From: Erpobdella octoculata
Lineage: Eukaryota > Annelida > Clitellata > Hirudinida > Erpobdellidae
Assembly (NCBI GenBank): GCA_963978895.1
Contig: OZ022244.1
Coordinates: 28,908,344-28,972,343, forward strand
Direction: 5' to 3'
Length of the DNA stretch: 64,000 bases
Each line of letters starts with the position of its first letter. The stretch's first letter is position 1. Shown in pieces: positions 13,678 through 25,970 of the stretch. The notes under the pieces are model-generated. The model made no database searches. It worked only from the letters and a program-made list of their open reading frames with translations, and was not told where the DNA came from. Position numbers and translations under genes: made by a program.

Positions 13678-16600
13678 TAGAGAGAGAAAAAAAGAAAGAG
13701 GTCTGGTTATCAACTGTAATTGGTGGGTAATGGACCAATAGGAGTGGAAGATATTTTTAGCATTAACGTTTTGATTAGTCTTTGTTTTTAGTTAAATTTG
13801 CAACCCCGTTTCATCTGTTTATACAATTGAAAATGCCAAATTTCAATTATTATGATTTTCGTCCAGTAAAAAATCAGGATTTAAATTTTTTTTCAGTTTG
13901 TATTCTCCTAGTCTCATTGTTGCGGATCTATAAGGAACGATTTATTATCTTCTTTTCTATGCTTGCTGTGTTTTCATTGCAGACTTGTTTCATTCCAGAG
14001 ATCGGCTCTCGTTTGATAATATTACAAAAAAGTCATTTAGTTTATTATATTATTTATTTAAATGTTAGAGCATATACATTTATTTATATTACAAAAAAGT
14101 CATTTAGTTTATTATATTATTTATTTAAATATTAGAGCATATATTTAATATGCTCTATTTAATGTTATATTTAATGATAACAGATATATAAAATATTTAT
14201 TTATATTTTCTATTTATTTATTGAAAAAATGTCAGAAGGGCTAGTAAGCCACTAACACTAGCATGAGAAGAAAAAAAAACAATAAAAAAATCACAGACAT
14301 CCTTAGTCATGGATACAAGGAAACAGAAACCTGTTATCATTTACATTTTACCCGGTCGTCATTTCTATAGTCATTCAAATTTGAATTTTCATAATAGCAT
14401 ATTTGTGGGATCAGAGTGAAGCACTCTCCTCTGAGGCGTGAGTCGATGGCTCAAATTTTACTGAACGCTGAAGTCCCTAGCCCGAAAAGGAGTATAAAAG
14501 TGCCTTATAGCCCTGTCCGTTGTAGTCACCATGGTTAATGGTACCATCTTATGAGTGAAAAATAAGAAAAAAGAGAGTGAAAATTGATGCAGAAGTCATT
14601 TCTTAAGATTCAAAAATATATATACACTCTATAAAAGTGCATAATTCATATTAATTTAATCTTATTTTATTAATTATTAATCAGTATCATGAATTACCTT
14701 ATTTGTATAAAATTGCATCAGCAGTAAATTTATTCAGTATTATAAATTACCTTAGTACTAAAACTATTAAGTATAAATTAACTTTATTTACTCAAAAAAT
14801 AATAAATTAATTATAAAATTATTGATATTTTACCAAAAAATAGTAAATTAATTTTAAAATAATTGATATTTTACCAAAAAATAGTAAATTAATTATAAAA
14901 TAATTGATATTTTACCAAAAAATAGTAAGTTAATTAAAAAATAATTGATTGTCCGACATCTAGCCCATCAGCTGTCCAAGTCGATCCAGTGCACGTGCAG
15001 TTCTTACGGCGGCTCCTACGATTACGACCAATCGTGGATCTGCGTTTTGTGAGTTTTTTTGACGAAAATTTCCTAGCTTGGGTTTTTTTCAATGTTTTTC
15101 CAGTCGCGCTATTTTTTCCAACATAACGATTGTTGCGGTGTGTTCCGCATCACGTTCTCTATAGAGCCACACGCGTGTTTCTCTGTCGTATTCATTTCGT
15201 ATGATTTATCGGTTTCATTTCGGTTCCGATATTTCTCTTGAAAGTAGATCTTGTTTTTAATTGCAAGTTATAATTAATTGGATTTAAACAATATAAATCG
15301 TTTGCATTAAACTTTCCGATATAATTATCTCCCGAAAGCTAAACCATCTGTTTGCGTTTCATAATTCGGAAAATGCTTTTACCTGAGTCTCGACTCTCCA
15401 TCAGTCCATGAAGGTTAATTATACCGATCTCGTTAACCTGTCGGACAGGTGCACCGCGTCTACCGTGCAGAAGCGCCACGTCGCCATCGCGAGGCTGAGG
15501 AGTCCTGCGAATCTGGGAAGGACGTGCCAGGAAGTGTGGTTCATAATCATGGTGGTCACTTCAACGAAAGAGGTTTGTAGTTGTTTGCTTTACAGCTGTA
15601 CTGTTGTGTTGTTATCATTTATAATTTACAGCTGATTTGTTATTATGCTTCTTGCTTACAGCTGATTTGTTATTATGCTTCTTGCTTACAGCTGATTTGT
15701 TATTATGCTTCTTGCTTACAGCTGATTTGTTATTATGCTTCTTGCTTACAGCTGATTTGTTATTATGCTTCTTGATTACAGCTTCCCCCGCATTTGTTAT
15801 TGCTGTTTGTTGTCTTTAATTGTTTTTTCATTGCTTAATTTTTTTTGTTTTAATGCTGTCACACAGACACACCCTGTGATTCATTTTAATTTATTACATT
15901 TCAACTTTATAGGGAATTTATCTATAAAACAAATGAACCATAAAAAATTTGTTTTTCATAAATCCTTTATATTTTGTAATTCTGCAGCTTCTAATTTTGT
16001 TGCAAATTATTTTTTTATGATGATAAGCATATAAAATATAAAAAAAAACATTGAATAATTAAATATTTGAAATGTGACGTCTGTGAGGATGGAAAATTTA
16101 AAAAACTTTCGAAACAATACGGAAAAACAAAAATTTGTTATTTGAAAAGTTAATTATCGCTTTATTTTTGAATGAATTTAAAATGGATTTATTCTTGGAA
16201 ATATAATTTTTATTTCAAATATTGTCCGATCAATCTGAAAATTCAATTGAATGAATTGCTGTTGAGGACAATTCAATGCAATGCACTAAATTTTAGCTCG
16301 ATTTGGATGAAGAGAAGTGTGTTTTTTAAGCATCACAAGGCAACCAACGGACGCCTCAAGCAAGCAGGCTTGTGCGGCAAAATTAATATAAAGGATTTTA
16401 AAAAACTCTGTTTTATTTTATTTTATTTCAACTTTATATGGATTAGAAAAAAAATTCAAATCAATATTCGTATCAATCATTTTATTGACAAATTGAAATT
16501 TATTTTCTGTTTTTTTTAATATAAGGGTGTAAAACAAATTTTGTGCTTTATTTTATTTTATTTTATTTTATTTATTTTATTTTATTTTATTTTATTTTAT

Positions 16601-18256
16601 TTTATTTTATTTTATTTTATTTTATTTTATTTTATTTTATTTTATTTTATTTTATTTTATTTTATTTTATTTTATTTTATTTTATTTTATTTTATTTTAT
16701 TTCAACTTTATATGGAATATAAGAAAAAATTCAAATCAATATTTGTATTAATCATTTTTATTGACAAATTGAAATTTATCTTCTGTTTTTTTTATATTAT
16801 TTTTGGTGAATTATATCTGATTAAGTAGAAGGAAAGCAAATTTATCCTAATGATATTTCCTCGGACCCGCCCCATCTCGATCCATCATTATCGTCGTGTC
16901 GTCCATCACTGCGTTCGACGTCGTCGTGGATACGCTCGATAATACCACCGCTGCGACTGCGTATCGTCACCACCGCTTTCAACGAAACTATATCTTCATT
17001 TGTCTCGGTCTTTATCATCGCTCTGTTTTTTTCGAGTTTTTCTCATCAAGCTCCTTATCGGTATTATCATCGTCAATACGGCTACTGTCACTGCTGATTT
17101 TATCACCATCTCCATCACATTCATCATCATTATCATCACCATTACTATACTCACCATATTCAACGTCATCATCATCAACACCATTACGTATTTAATTCCT
17201 ATCATTGTCATTTGTATCATCACTACTTCTATAATAATTATTATCGTATCTGCCATCAAAGTTATAATCGTCACAATCACTGTATTATTTACTTCATACT
17301 ACCATCATCATCATCATCATCTCGCAGAAAGGCACGAAAAACGCACTGGAGACGGGCCGGACGTTCGCGACCCTGTTCGCCGACATCGACCTGAGACTGA
17401 GACTCCTGGGCGCCCGGAACGAGCACGAGTTCAAGCAGATCATGTGGGAGCACATGAAGGAGCTGGCAGAAGAACAGTGCGAAGATAATACGAAGAAGAG
17501 GCTGTCGGAGGACTCCAGTTGCAAGACTGCCGACCCCTCGGTTGGTTGTTGTTGTTACTATTCGTCGTTGTGGTGGTTGTGCTTGATGATTGTGTTGCTG
17601 CTAGAGATGCAGTGCAGTTTTAAGAAGGTTGAGGTTGAAAGCCTAGAGATGCAAATTTATGCCACAATGGTCTATTGCTGCTGATTCTGATAGTTACGTA
17701 CATCGTGTCTGTGTATAGGAAAATAACAATTTTCGTGACTGATATCCGGTTAATTACAAATGTGGAATGTACATAACTCATTATATAGAAAATAAAAATG
17801 AAAACTTAGCAGCTGCTGATGTTGACTTGTGTGCATATTTCAATACAGCACAGAAATAGCTCAAATTAACTGATGCGCTTATGTCTCATCGTCACGTCAT
17901 CATCATCATCATTGCCATAATTATTATCATCACCATCATCATCACCATCAACATCATCATCATCACCATCATCATCATCACCATCAACATCATCACCATC
18001 ATCATCACCATTATCACATCATCATCATCTCCATCATCATCATCATGTTTCCATGACGTCTATAATCGAGCAGCAGAGAACGCGAAAGTGCTGGATAGGA
18101 AGAGGCATCAAGGAGGACTTGAAGAGACGTCTGCCTCTCTACCTCTCTGACTTTAAAGATGGTTAGATAGAGATGAGATAAGTCTTTACTAAATTATTGC
18201 ATTTTCAAAAGTTGCAATGAATGGTTGCTGCAAGGCAGATGAAAGTAGTGATGATA

Positions 18257-18312
<56 letters not shown>

Positions 18313-19977
18313 GATTATGATGATGATGATGATGATGGTTGTAGTAATAGCAACGTTAGCGATAAGAAAGAAGATTTAATTGTTTTCATTATATCGACAA
18401 TGAAATAGTCTAGAAGTTACAATTTTTTATTTTATAATAATCTAATATCGTAATCACGATTTCATAACATTACGGTCCTGTTTTTTTCCGGACACACCGC
18501 TGCAGGGTTCGTCGGTCCGAACACGTTGCACAAGACCGTCTCCACCACGTTCTTTCTCTACTTCGCATGCATCCTGCCGGCCATCGCACTCGGCGTCCTC
18601 AACTACAACAACACCAACGGGCAGATCGGTCAGTCGCCTCGATGTCGTTGTTCGCTTTTAATCAGTCATTCAGGTCGTAGGGACGTGCAGTCGAAAAGAT
18701 GCCAAAATATTATGCCATCAATCATTTAAGATTGAAACAAAAACAGTCATTATTTGTGCCAAATATTATCGTTATTAATTATTATTTTTCTAATTTTTTT
18801 TTATTTTTATTACTTTTAACCGATTTTCATTTCCCACTCGAAACAGACGTGACGAAAGCAATCTACTCGCAGACGATCGGAGGTCTCTTTTTCTCATTGT
18901 TCGGGGGTCAGCCGATGGTCGTACTGCTGACCACCGCACCGCTGGCTTTGTATACGAAAGGTTATCATCTTGAATGTTTATTCATGTTTGCAATATTATT
19001 TTTTGTAACTTCACGCGATAACACCATCTCTTTTTTCCTCTTTTTCTTTTCTTTTTTTCTGAATTAAATTCTAAATGAATTTTACGAACTTTTCTATTTA
19101 ATTATTGAAAAGTGAAAATTAACTAACTTCCCGTCATCCAATCGAGCTGAATTTTTGAAATATCCTCATGACATTGCATTCTATTTAAGTTTGAAAAAAA
19201 TTTAAATAAAAAATTTTGTTAATTAAAAAATATAATTATTTATGTTTTAAAACAAAAACATATGAAATACATTTAAATAAATGCTTGCATATATAAATTC
19301 AAAAAAAATCTCGTTTTTAAAAAAAATTTGCCATAAATTAGAAGCCAGCGAGTTTCAAAATAATAAGGAATTTGTGATAAAACCTTATTTTTTCCAGTGA
19401 TATTCACCTTGTTTTTCCAGTGATATTCACCTTATTTTTCCAGTGATATTCACCTTGTTTTTTTCCAGTGATATTCACCCTGTGCCAGGACTGGGATCTC
19501 GACTTCATGTCCATGTTCGCATGCACTGGACTCTGGAATTCTTTCTTTCTACTCATTTACGCATTCACCGACGCCAGCAAGCTCATGAAGTGGTGTACCA
19601 GGTAATCGGCCGGTCGGGCTCTAATTGTAATATAATATGTCGATTAATCGTTGCGTGTGCTTATTTTTCAAATTACAATATGGTAAATTTTAATTATAAC
19701 TTTGGTTGTATGGTTGAGTGGTTAATTTGTAATAAAATGGCATCAAATTATAAACTCTCACATGACTGTTTTTATAAAATGATTATTATATTAGGTCAAA
19801 TTATTTTCTGCATCTTATTATGATGATGATGATGATGATGATGATGACGGTGGTGGTGATGATGATGATGATGATGATGTTGCTGATTGTGACAAATTGA
19901 TTCCAATTTCTATCTACGAGTACAATGCGTGAGCCTGAGCCGACCTTAATTAGGATGTGTAGGCCACTAATTGTTGT

Positions 19978-20016
<39 letters not shown>

Positions 20017-23000
20017 AGATGCTAATTATACAAACAAACCAGCCTTCGAACTAAATTAAAGTAGACAAACTTCAGATCTTGACTTATTTGGGGTTTTTTC
20101 TTTGAATTTATTCTCTTATTTAATAGTATTTAAATTTTAATATAATTTAAATATTAGCATTTCTTCCTTGCAGGTCAACGGAAGAGATATTTGCCATTTT
20201 CATATCTCTAGCATTCGCTTTCGATGCATTCAAAGATGTTGTCGCAGGTTTCAAAGTATTTATATGCTTAAATCCTGTAATTTATTTTTCATATAATTTG
20301 TTGAATATATTTGTACATATATATGTGAAGCATAAGTTTGATTAAAAAAAATATTACACTTAAATCATAAAAGAAAAAATGATTTCTCCAGACTTCCAAG
20401 AGAATTACAACTCACCTGCCTGTCTCTCCTCTTCTTCTCCATCTGCTTCTTCGCTCTATACGACATTCGCAAACGGCACCCTGCTTTCATCAGTACTCGA
20501 AACGGCATTCCAGCGCCACGCTCCGTCTCCCTCTCAGACGTCGTCCGAGCCGTCGTCTCTGGGCGGCGAATACAGCGATACCGGCTACTCGCATTCGGAA
20601 GCGACCGGCACAGGAAGCGGTGCTGGCGGCAGCGGTGCCGGCGGCCAGGGAAGTTCCGGGGATTGCCTTCGAGAAAACAGCCTGCTGTATCTTCTACTCA
20701 TGCTCGGTACAGTGTGGCTGGGATTGTCGCTGTATAATTTCACCAAGACGTTAGTAACTCATTATGCCCAGCATTTTTATTAGTAGGCTTGTATCGGTGC
20801 TGATCTCTGACATGCGTAGGTAGCTTATAAAGTAATGAAAAACTTGTTTGTTTGAAACTACTACACATTTCCAGTGGAAAACTATGACATCATAACATTT
20901 TTGTTTGTTTTTTGTTTGACAATGTTTAACGTGGCGTCAGTTGCTAGACTTCTAGGCCACGAGGAAAAGGTTCTTTGCAGAGACAGCCATTTATAGGCGC
21001 CTACCCCTTTAGCAATGCCAGTGAACTTCTTGCTTAAGGGAGTTACGCTGGTGACGCCGGTGAGGCTTGAACTGCCAACCTAATGATCGACAGGCGAACG
21101 CTCTATCGCTCTGCCACCAGCGCCTCTGTCATAGTCATATTGTCATAGTTTTTCTTGACTGGAATTCTTAGACCAATGGCGATGAATTTCAGTTTTCAAA
21201 ATTATTTGAAGAGCTACAGAGCTTTGAAATATTTTTTAACTGTCCAATGTATCGGAGTAGACCTATTGGAAATGGTTAATTGTTTGAATCAGTTTTTTAG
21301 TGAAATGTTTAAAAAACTAAAGTTAATATATGAAATAAATATAGTATAAACAAGAAATAAATACTTTTGAATAAAACTCTTCTGTTCATAAAGAGTTACA
21401 GTCTTAATTATTAAATACTTCGGTTCTATTTGTTTTTGTAAACATACTGGAATAAATAAATATATTATTGTACATATCAATAACAATTATATTTATGTGG
21501 TTATTATGATCGAATAATTTAAATTTTATCATGAAATACCAGACACAACAAAAACCATTAAAGCATTAAACGATTAGACAAAGTACAGTGACTTCCGCAA
21601 TCAGATTGATTTTGCTTTCCATGCTGTTTTCCTGAGAGAGAGAGAAAAAGAGACATCGCATCTCTTCAAATATTTGCACTGAAACCGAAACCCCGCGTTG
21701 TTTAATTGCCGTTGCGGTTTATATTACAATCGGTCATTCTTTACGAGCGGGCGTATCAGTTACGACTGATCGTTTTCGATACGAATGGAAAGTTTTGTTG
21801 TGATTTGATTTCGAGTCTCTTGATCCCGTCGGACATTTATCTTGCTCCGTCAAACTTGTAACTCCAAGAATTGGAGAATTTCGACATTTTATTTTTATTT
21901 AATGTGCCTTCGATGTTATATTTATATCGATATAAAACGAATGCGACCCATGTTTTTAGTTGAAGAATTTTATTGTTAGCTCTTAGTAAAAAATTTTATA
22001 TATACTAGCAGGGTTACCCGCAATTGCCCAGGGTTTTAGAGGTTTTTCTATTGTTTTTCTCTTCTCTTCTTTCTTTTCTCTTCCCTTTCCTTCCCCACTT
22101 ATTCTTCCCCTTTTGCTCATTTTCTGTTCCTTCTCGCTTTCCCGTTCCCACTCGCTCTCCCGTTTTTGCTCGCTCTTCCACTCCGTTATATTCTCCCTCT
22201 TCTTTTTGCCCATAAAATGTAAAATAGATTTTTTAAACGTTGCTTGAAACTTTCTGCAAACTTTGTTACGTAGACTAAATTTGAATTTTTTTTACGCAAT
22301 AACCTTTGAAGTTTATGCATAAAAATATAGCAAAATTTTAAAAATTAGAAACTACCCTATCTTTTTTTACTCTATGCCCAATTTTGTTAAAATCAATTAT
22401 TACAAGATTTTCCTAAAAAAGCTTTTATTTAATAACTGTTCTATTTTTATTATATATATTGTGTATTATTTTGCAGACCTTTCTTGAATGCAAGCAAGAG
22501 AGAACTACTGGCAGATTGTGCACTACCGGTGTCAGTGATTCTCATGTCTTTCTTCGGGTCGTACGTCTTCAGGGAAGTCAACTGTAAGTATATTTAGACA
22601 TCAATCAAATCGTTTTTAAAAGCTTAATTAAAATTTATTATTCAATACAGTAAATCAATGAGTCAATTTAAAATAGCGCTTTTTACGAGGAGGCGTTCAA
22701 GAACGCTCGGCTGCGAACTGAGGTATGTTTTCAGCCCGTGCCGGAAAGAAATGAGAGACAAAGACGTAGCGAGAGAAGGTGGAAAAGAAAGGGACCAGAA
22801 TAAGAATAAGAGCATTTACCAAAAGAGTCTTTTACAGAGAATTTAAATGAGTAGTTAACATTAGAAGATCTTAAACCTAACTTATAAGGGGTTATAATAA
22901 GATCCTTTAAATATGACAGAGAGGCTCAATTTTTTTATACAAATATTCAACAATTAAAATCTACAATACAGTATGTATTATTCATACACTTTTTCTTAAT

Positions 23001-23288
23001 CTTATTTTTCAGTGAAAAAGTTTCAAGTAATTGAAGAGGGTAATATATTCAAATTGCCAAAGAGCATGCTGGAACTTCAGTGGCCGGTCATTCTCGGTGC
23101 CATGGCTCTTGGCTTCTGTCTCTCACTCCTCTTCTTTATGGACCAGAACACAGCCAGTGCCATTGTCAACAGTCCCGACAACAGGTTTTTGTTTTTTCTT
23201 ATTTCTTTGTTGTTTCTGTTTTTGGATTAAAAATTCTCATTGTTTTAATAACTTTTTACAAACTTTTATTTAGGTTACAATCTCTGTT

Positions 23289-23379
<91 letters not shown>

Positions 23380-25970
23380 CTTTCTCTGTACACAAATCTT
23401 GCAAGTAAAATTTAACCAGCTTTTTGACTAGCTAGGAAACTGAAATTTTCAGCATAGCTTTATATTAAATGGCAATACATGATTCAATTAAAAAAAAATA
23501 AAACTTAACTCAAACATCTTTTCTATTTCTAAATGGAGTGTATTTGAAATCAAAGTTTGTGTTGAAAAACTCGTTTTTTCTTTACTTGTTTTATTTCATG
23601 TTTTTATAAAACATGTGAAAAGTAATTTAAAAAATTAAAAACATGCTTTTAAGGCAGTTTGTAAAATTTGTAAAAATATTACCCCGGTGAATAATAAACG
23701 AAAAATGTTTAGAGTTACTATGACAATAAACGTTTTTGTTGTCCTTATCAGTAGGCTTCTTCAATTTATTTTTTAGTAATTTTTGCTTTTTCAATTTTTT
23801 AAATTTTATTTTTTGTTTAATTAAATTATAAATTTTTTTGAAGTGCGCAATTTTCATAAGGATCTTCCCAACTTCAAAACGTCCGCGGACATCCGGACAA
23901 GTGAAAGTTAATAAAAGACTTTTCTGTTTAAATGTCACAAAAATAAAAACAACTCAGGTTGAAAAAAGGTCCAGCTTACCACTGGGACTTGGTCGTCATA
24001 GCAATCATCAATGCCATCCTCAGCTTCCTAGGCTTACCCATGGTTCACGGGGCATTGCCACACTCACCCCTCCACGTGAGAGCAATGGCTGATAAAGAGG
24101 ACAGGGTCTATCAGGGAAGAGTTCACCTCAAGTAATTGAGTTTTTTTTTAAACCTAGGTTTTTTTTAATTATTTTTTGCATGAACCTCTGCTGTTTTTAT
24201 AATTTTTTCAAGAGTTAGTAGCTAAATATCTCAGTTATTAAATACTCTTTGAGATCGATCTGTTGACTAGATCATTGACTGATGGGTTGACCAGCTTTGT
24301 GAGTCAAGTAACTCGAAAAAGAATGCGACAGTAAAAGAGAAAGAGAACGAACCTCACCGTTCGAATGAATAAATAAATAAACGGCTAACTGGTCCATAAA
24401 GAAGAGGAGTGAGAAGCAGAAGCCAAGAGCCATGGCACCGAGAATGACCGGCCACTGAAGTTCCAGCATGCTCTTTGGCAATTTGAATATATTACCCTCT
24501 TCAATTACTTGAAACTTTTTCACTGAAAAAATAAGATTAGGAGAGAGTGTATGATTAATACATACTATGCTGTAGATTTTAATTGTTGAATATTTGCATA
24601 AAAAATTGCACATCTCTGTCCTATTTAAAGGATTTTATTATAACCGTTATAAATAAATAAATAAACGGTTGAACATCTCCGCAGGATCGTAAGCGTAAGA
24701 GAGACGAGAATAACGGGCATCTTCTCCCACATCCTCATCGGGCTTTCCGTTTTCTTCATCGACAAACTCCAGTCCATCCCTCGACCGGTCCTCGACGGCC
24801 TCTTTCTCTACCTGGCCATAACGGCTCTCCATAGCAACCAGATGTTTGAGAGAGTCATGCTCTTGGTTACTGAACAGGTTGACTATTCTGTTGTTTTTTT
24901 TTTTGCAATTTGCGATTGTTTTATATTGTTTACAGTAATGGATCGGTTTAATAATTTTATCCATTAAAATGAATTTAATCCATCTAATTTAAAGTCAATC
25001 TTCTCTTGAATAAATATCTTTCAAAACAAAGATTTCAGGGGGGGGTTAATTTAGTACCCAGTTTATTTTACTTTTTGATTATTCTGGCATCTCTTATATT
25101 TTTGTTATCTCCAGGCGGCTTACCCTCCGAACCACTACATCCGTACCGTACCCCAGCGCAAGATCCACCTGTTCACTTTCATCCAGCTCCTACAACTGGC
25201 CATACTGTGTGGTTTCGGTTTTGCTCCCGTAACCTACCTGAAGATGGTATTTCCCATTCTCCATCTTGTCATGCTACCTATAAGGTCAATTTAATTTTAG
25301 ATTTGCTTCAAATTTTTATACCTATCTGTCTATTGATAACATGGAAATCTAACATAGGGTTTTTAATGTCATCTTCTCTGACCTTGAGTTTTGTTTCTTG
25401 TTTATAAATTTTATTTTATTTTTTGTGACAGGTTATTTTTTACAAGTAAATAATTGTATTACTGAAATGTACTCCTGCAAGAGCTCCATAAATGATTTGA
25501 ACTATTGAGCTGAATGAAACTTTGATGAAACTGTTGAATGAATTTAAAATGAATTTTCGTATTTAATTATTTTTTTTATAAACGTATTCAATTTAAAATG
25601 AATTTTCGTATTTAATTATTTTTTTTTATATATGTATTCAATTTATATTTACACAATAACATGTTGCGTTTATTTTTTAATCATCCGTTTCATTTGTGAT
25701 TGTACCTATTTTCAAAGTGAAATTTGAGGCAAAACTACATAATCAGAGATACCCATGCGGAACAACCTCTATTCAGTTTAGTTAGAAGGACAAACTGCGG
25801 CTCTATCACATCAGTCCAAGCCCTGAAGCAAACAAATATTTAAAATATAAGCATACTCTCTTGAATTTCAGGCCATAATCATGAAACATTTTTCAATTAA
25901 TACATTCAGGCACAAAGTGGTACCACACATGTTTGAAAGGAAATTCCTTCAATCTCTGGACGGTCACTGA
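9460..25970 (+). CDS. SLC4A11: SLC4A11-type membrane transporter (20 exons, complete)
   Basis: SLC4 family member whose vertebrate relative SLC4A11 works in the plasma membrane in H+/NH3- or borate-linked transport. Exons: 9460-9943, 10270-10476, 10640-10870, 12810-12850, 13379-13583, 14964-15048, 15449-15572, 17328-17540, 18074-18161, 18506-18628, 18847-18960, 19469-19601, 20174-20247, 20392-20749, 22477-22583, 23013-23184, 23958-24131, 24685-24877, 25115-25284, 25910-25970. All phases join, giving 3,357 nt (1,118 aa) against about 890 for human. The start ATG has an in-frame TGA 30 nt upstream. Diagnostic segments: [139 protein letters not shown]. The exon 2 donor (GTTGGT, chosen by phase) is the least certain boundary, and the first three exons are poorly conserved. 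Confidence 0.93.
11590..12010. repeat. SLC4A11: Degenerate CATT/ATTT-rich intronic repeat
   Basis: Intron 3 contains a long degenerate TCATTCATT / TTTATTTATT tract. No exon was seen in it. Confidence 0.75.
13630..13676. repeat. GT microsatellite in intron 5
   Basis: TG dinucleotide run with one GG break. It starts about 45 nt after the exon 5 donor. Confidence 0.95.
14024..14150. repeat. Tandem duplication, about 63 bp x 2
   Basis: Two near-identical copies of a unit containing TTACAAAAAAGTCATTTAG and ending in TTAGAGCATAT. Intronic. Confidence 0.85.
14790..14948. repeat. AT-rich tandem repeat, about 45 bp
   Basis: About 3.5 copies of a unit with TTGATATTTTACCAAAAAAT and AGTAAATTAATT. It ends just before the acceptor of SLC4A11 exon 6. 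Confidence 0.85.
15628..15782 (+). repeat. 30-bp tandem repeat with splice-acceptor-like units
   Basis: Five copies of a 30-bp unit, GCTGATTTGTTATTATGCTT plus CTTGCTTACA, lie in SLC4A11 intron 7. Each unit junction reads CTTGCTTACAG, which looks like a 3' splice site. The unit length is a multiple of three, so the array is open as [10 protein letters not shown] repeats. No evidence that it is used as exon. Confidence 0.9.
16427..16800. repeat. TTTTA microsatellite flanked by a duplicated 95-bp segment
   Basis: About 150 bp of TTTTA repeat (16547-16701) separates two copies of a segment beginning CAACTTTATATGGA (16427-16520 and 16703-16800). This suggests duplication across the repeat. Confidence 0.85.
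17881..18048. repeat. ATC/CATCAC microsatellite
   Basis: Impure CATCAT/CACCAT array in SLC4A11 intron 8, ending about 25 nt before exon 9. Confidence 0.9.
18246..18340. repeat. GAT microsatellite
   Basis: GAT repeat interrupted by a short GGT run. Its poly-Asp translation is not a gene. Confidence 0.9.
19120..19392. mobile_element. Dispersed repeat copy A (intron 11 of SLC4A11)
   Basis: The segment begins AACTTCCCGTCATCCAATCG and AGCTGAA and ends near TTAGAAGCCAGCGAG..AAGGAATTTGTGA. A second copy with the same beginning and end lies at about 32668-33085 in the AOS-LOX gene. No coding capacity. Confidence 0.6.
19388..19482 (+). repeat. SLC4A11: Splice acceptor of SLC4A11 exon 12 in four tandem copies
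   Basis: Four copies of TTTTTCCAGTGATATTCACC, spaced 23, 23 and 25 nt, each comprise a pyrimidine tract, an AG and the first 14 nt of the exon. The AGs end at 19397, 19420, 19443 and 19468. Only the last leads into the open, conserved frame. The first two meet TGA within eight codons and the third shifts the frame. Confidence 0.95.
19820..19880. repeat. GAT microsatellite
   Basis: GAT repeat with a GGT interruption in SLC4A11 intron 12. A GT run follows at about 19976-20017. Confidence 0.9.
20925..21125 (-). mobile_element. tRNA-derived SINE
   Basis: Read on the minus strand, the head from about 21124 to 21050 has a box-A-like TGGCAGAGCGATAGAGCG and a box-B-like GGCAGTTCAAGCCTC, correctly spaced for an RNA polymerase III promoter of tRNA type. 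A non-tRNA body follows to about 20925. Located in SLC4A11 intron 14. It is not scored as a tRNA gene because the arms do not fold convincingly. Confidence 0.65.
22006..22043 (+). mobile_element. Dispersed repeat end (GGGTTACCCG motif)
   Basis: ACTAGCAGGGTTACCCGCAA and TTGCCCAGGG follow a TATATA tract. The inverse of the motif occurs at 9251-9286. A CT-rich tract (22050-22205) follows. Family unknown. Confidence 0.45.
23290..23380. repeat. GT microsatellite
   Basis: About 85 bp of pure GT repeat in SLC4A11 intron 16. Confidence 0.95.
24389..24645 (-). repeat. Inverted copy of SLC4A11 exon 16 and its 3' splice site
   Basis: The minus strand repeats about 257 nt of the region 22890-23146: the end of intron 15, the acceptor TTTTTCAG and the exon 16 codons from [12 protein letters not shown] to LLFFMDQ. 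The coding part is almost identical, while the intronic part has more differences. The copy stops at MDQ and is followed by unrelated sequence and a stop. It lies antisense in intron 17 and is flanked by similar AATAAATAAATAAACGG words (about 24366 and 24651). It cannot be spliced into the + strand mRNA as coding sequence. Confidence 0.95.

Larger units (their letters stand above)
12810..18161 (+). other. SLC4A11: SLC4A11 cytoplasmic domain (exons 4-9)
   Basis: Residues about 308-559 form the N-terminal cytoplasmic domain of SLC4 proteins. Conserved blocks in order are [53 protein letters not shown] and [15 protein letters not shown]. Exon 9 (18074-18161) was placed by phase: its acceptor, ATCGAGCAG, follows a long ATC microsatellite and lacks a strong pyrimidine tract. 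Confidence 0.85.
18506..25970 (+). other. SLC4A11: SLC4A11 transmembrane domain (exons 10-20)
   Basis: Residues about 560-1118 form the polytopic membrane domain, with hydrophobic helices in the order expected for SLC4 carriers. Exon 14 (20392-20749) encodes a long Ser/Gly-rich loop with no cysteines and [15 protein letters not shown] sequence before the helix [20 protein letters not shown]; by family topology this loop faces outside. The protein ends in [12 protein letters not shown]. Confidence 0.9.

Noticed and set aside
16172..16519. 115-residue open frame
   Set aside because: AT-rich sequence with no homology I recognise, intronic to SLC4A11, and its end is duplicated beside a TTTTA repeat.
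21050..21125. Functional tRNA gene on the minus strand
   Set aside because: Pol III boxes are present but the arms do not pair well and a SINE body follows.
24272..24613. Minus-strand frame matching SLC4A11 ([12 protein letters not shown]...)
   Set aside because: It is an inverted copy of a single exon ending in unrelated sequence with no partner exons, so it is not an independent gene; reported as a repeat.
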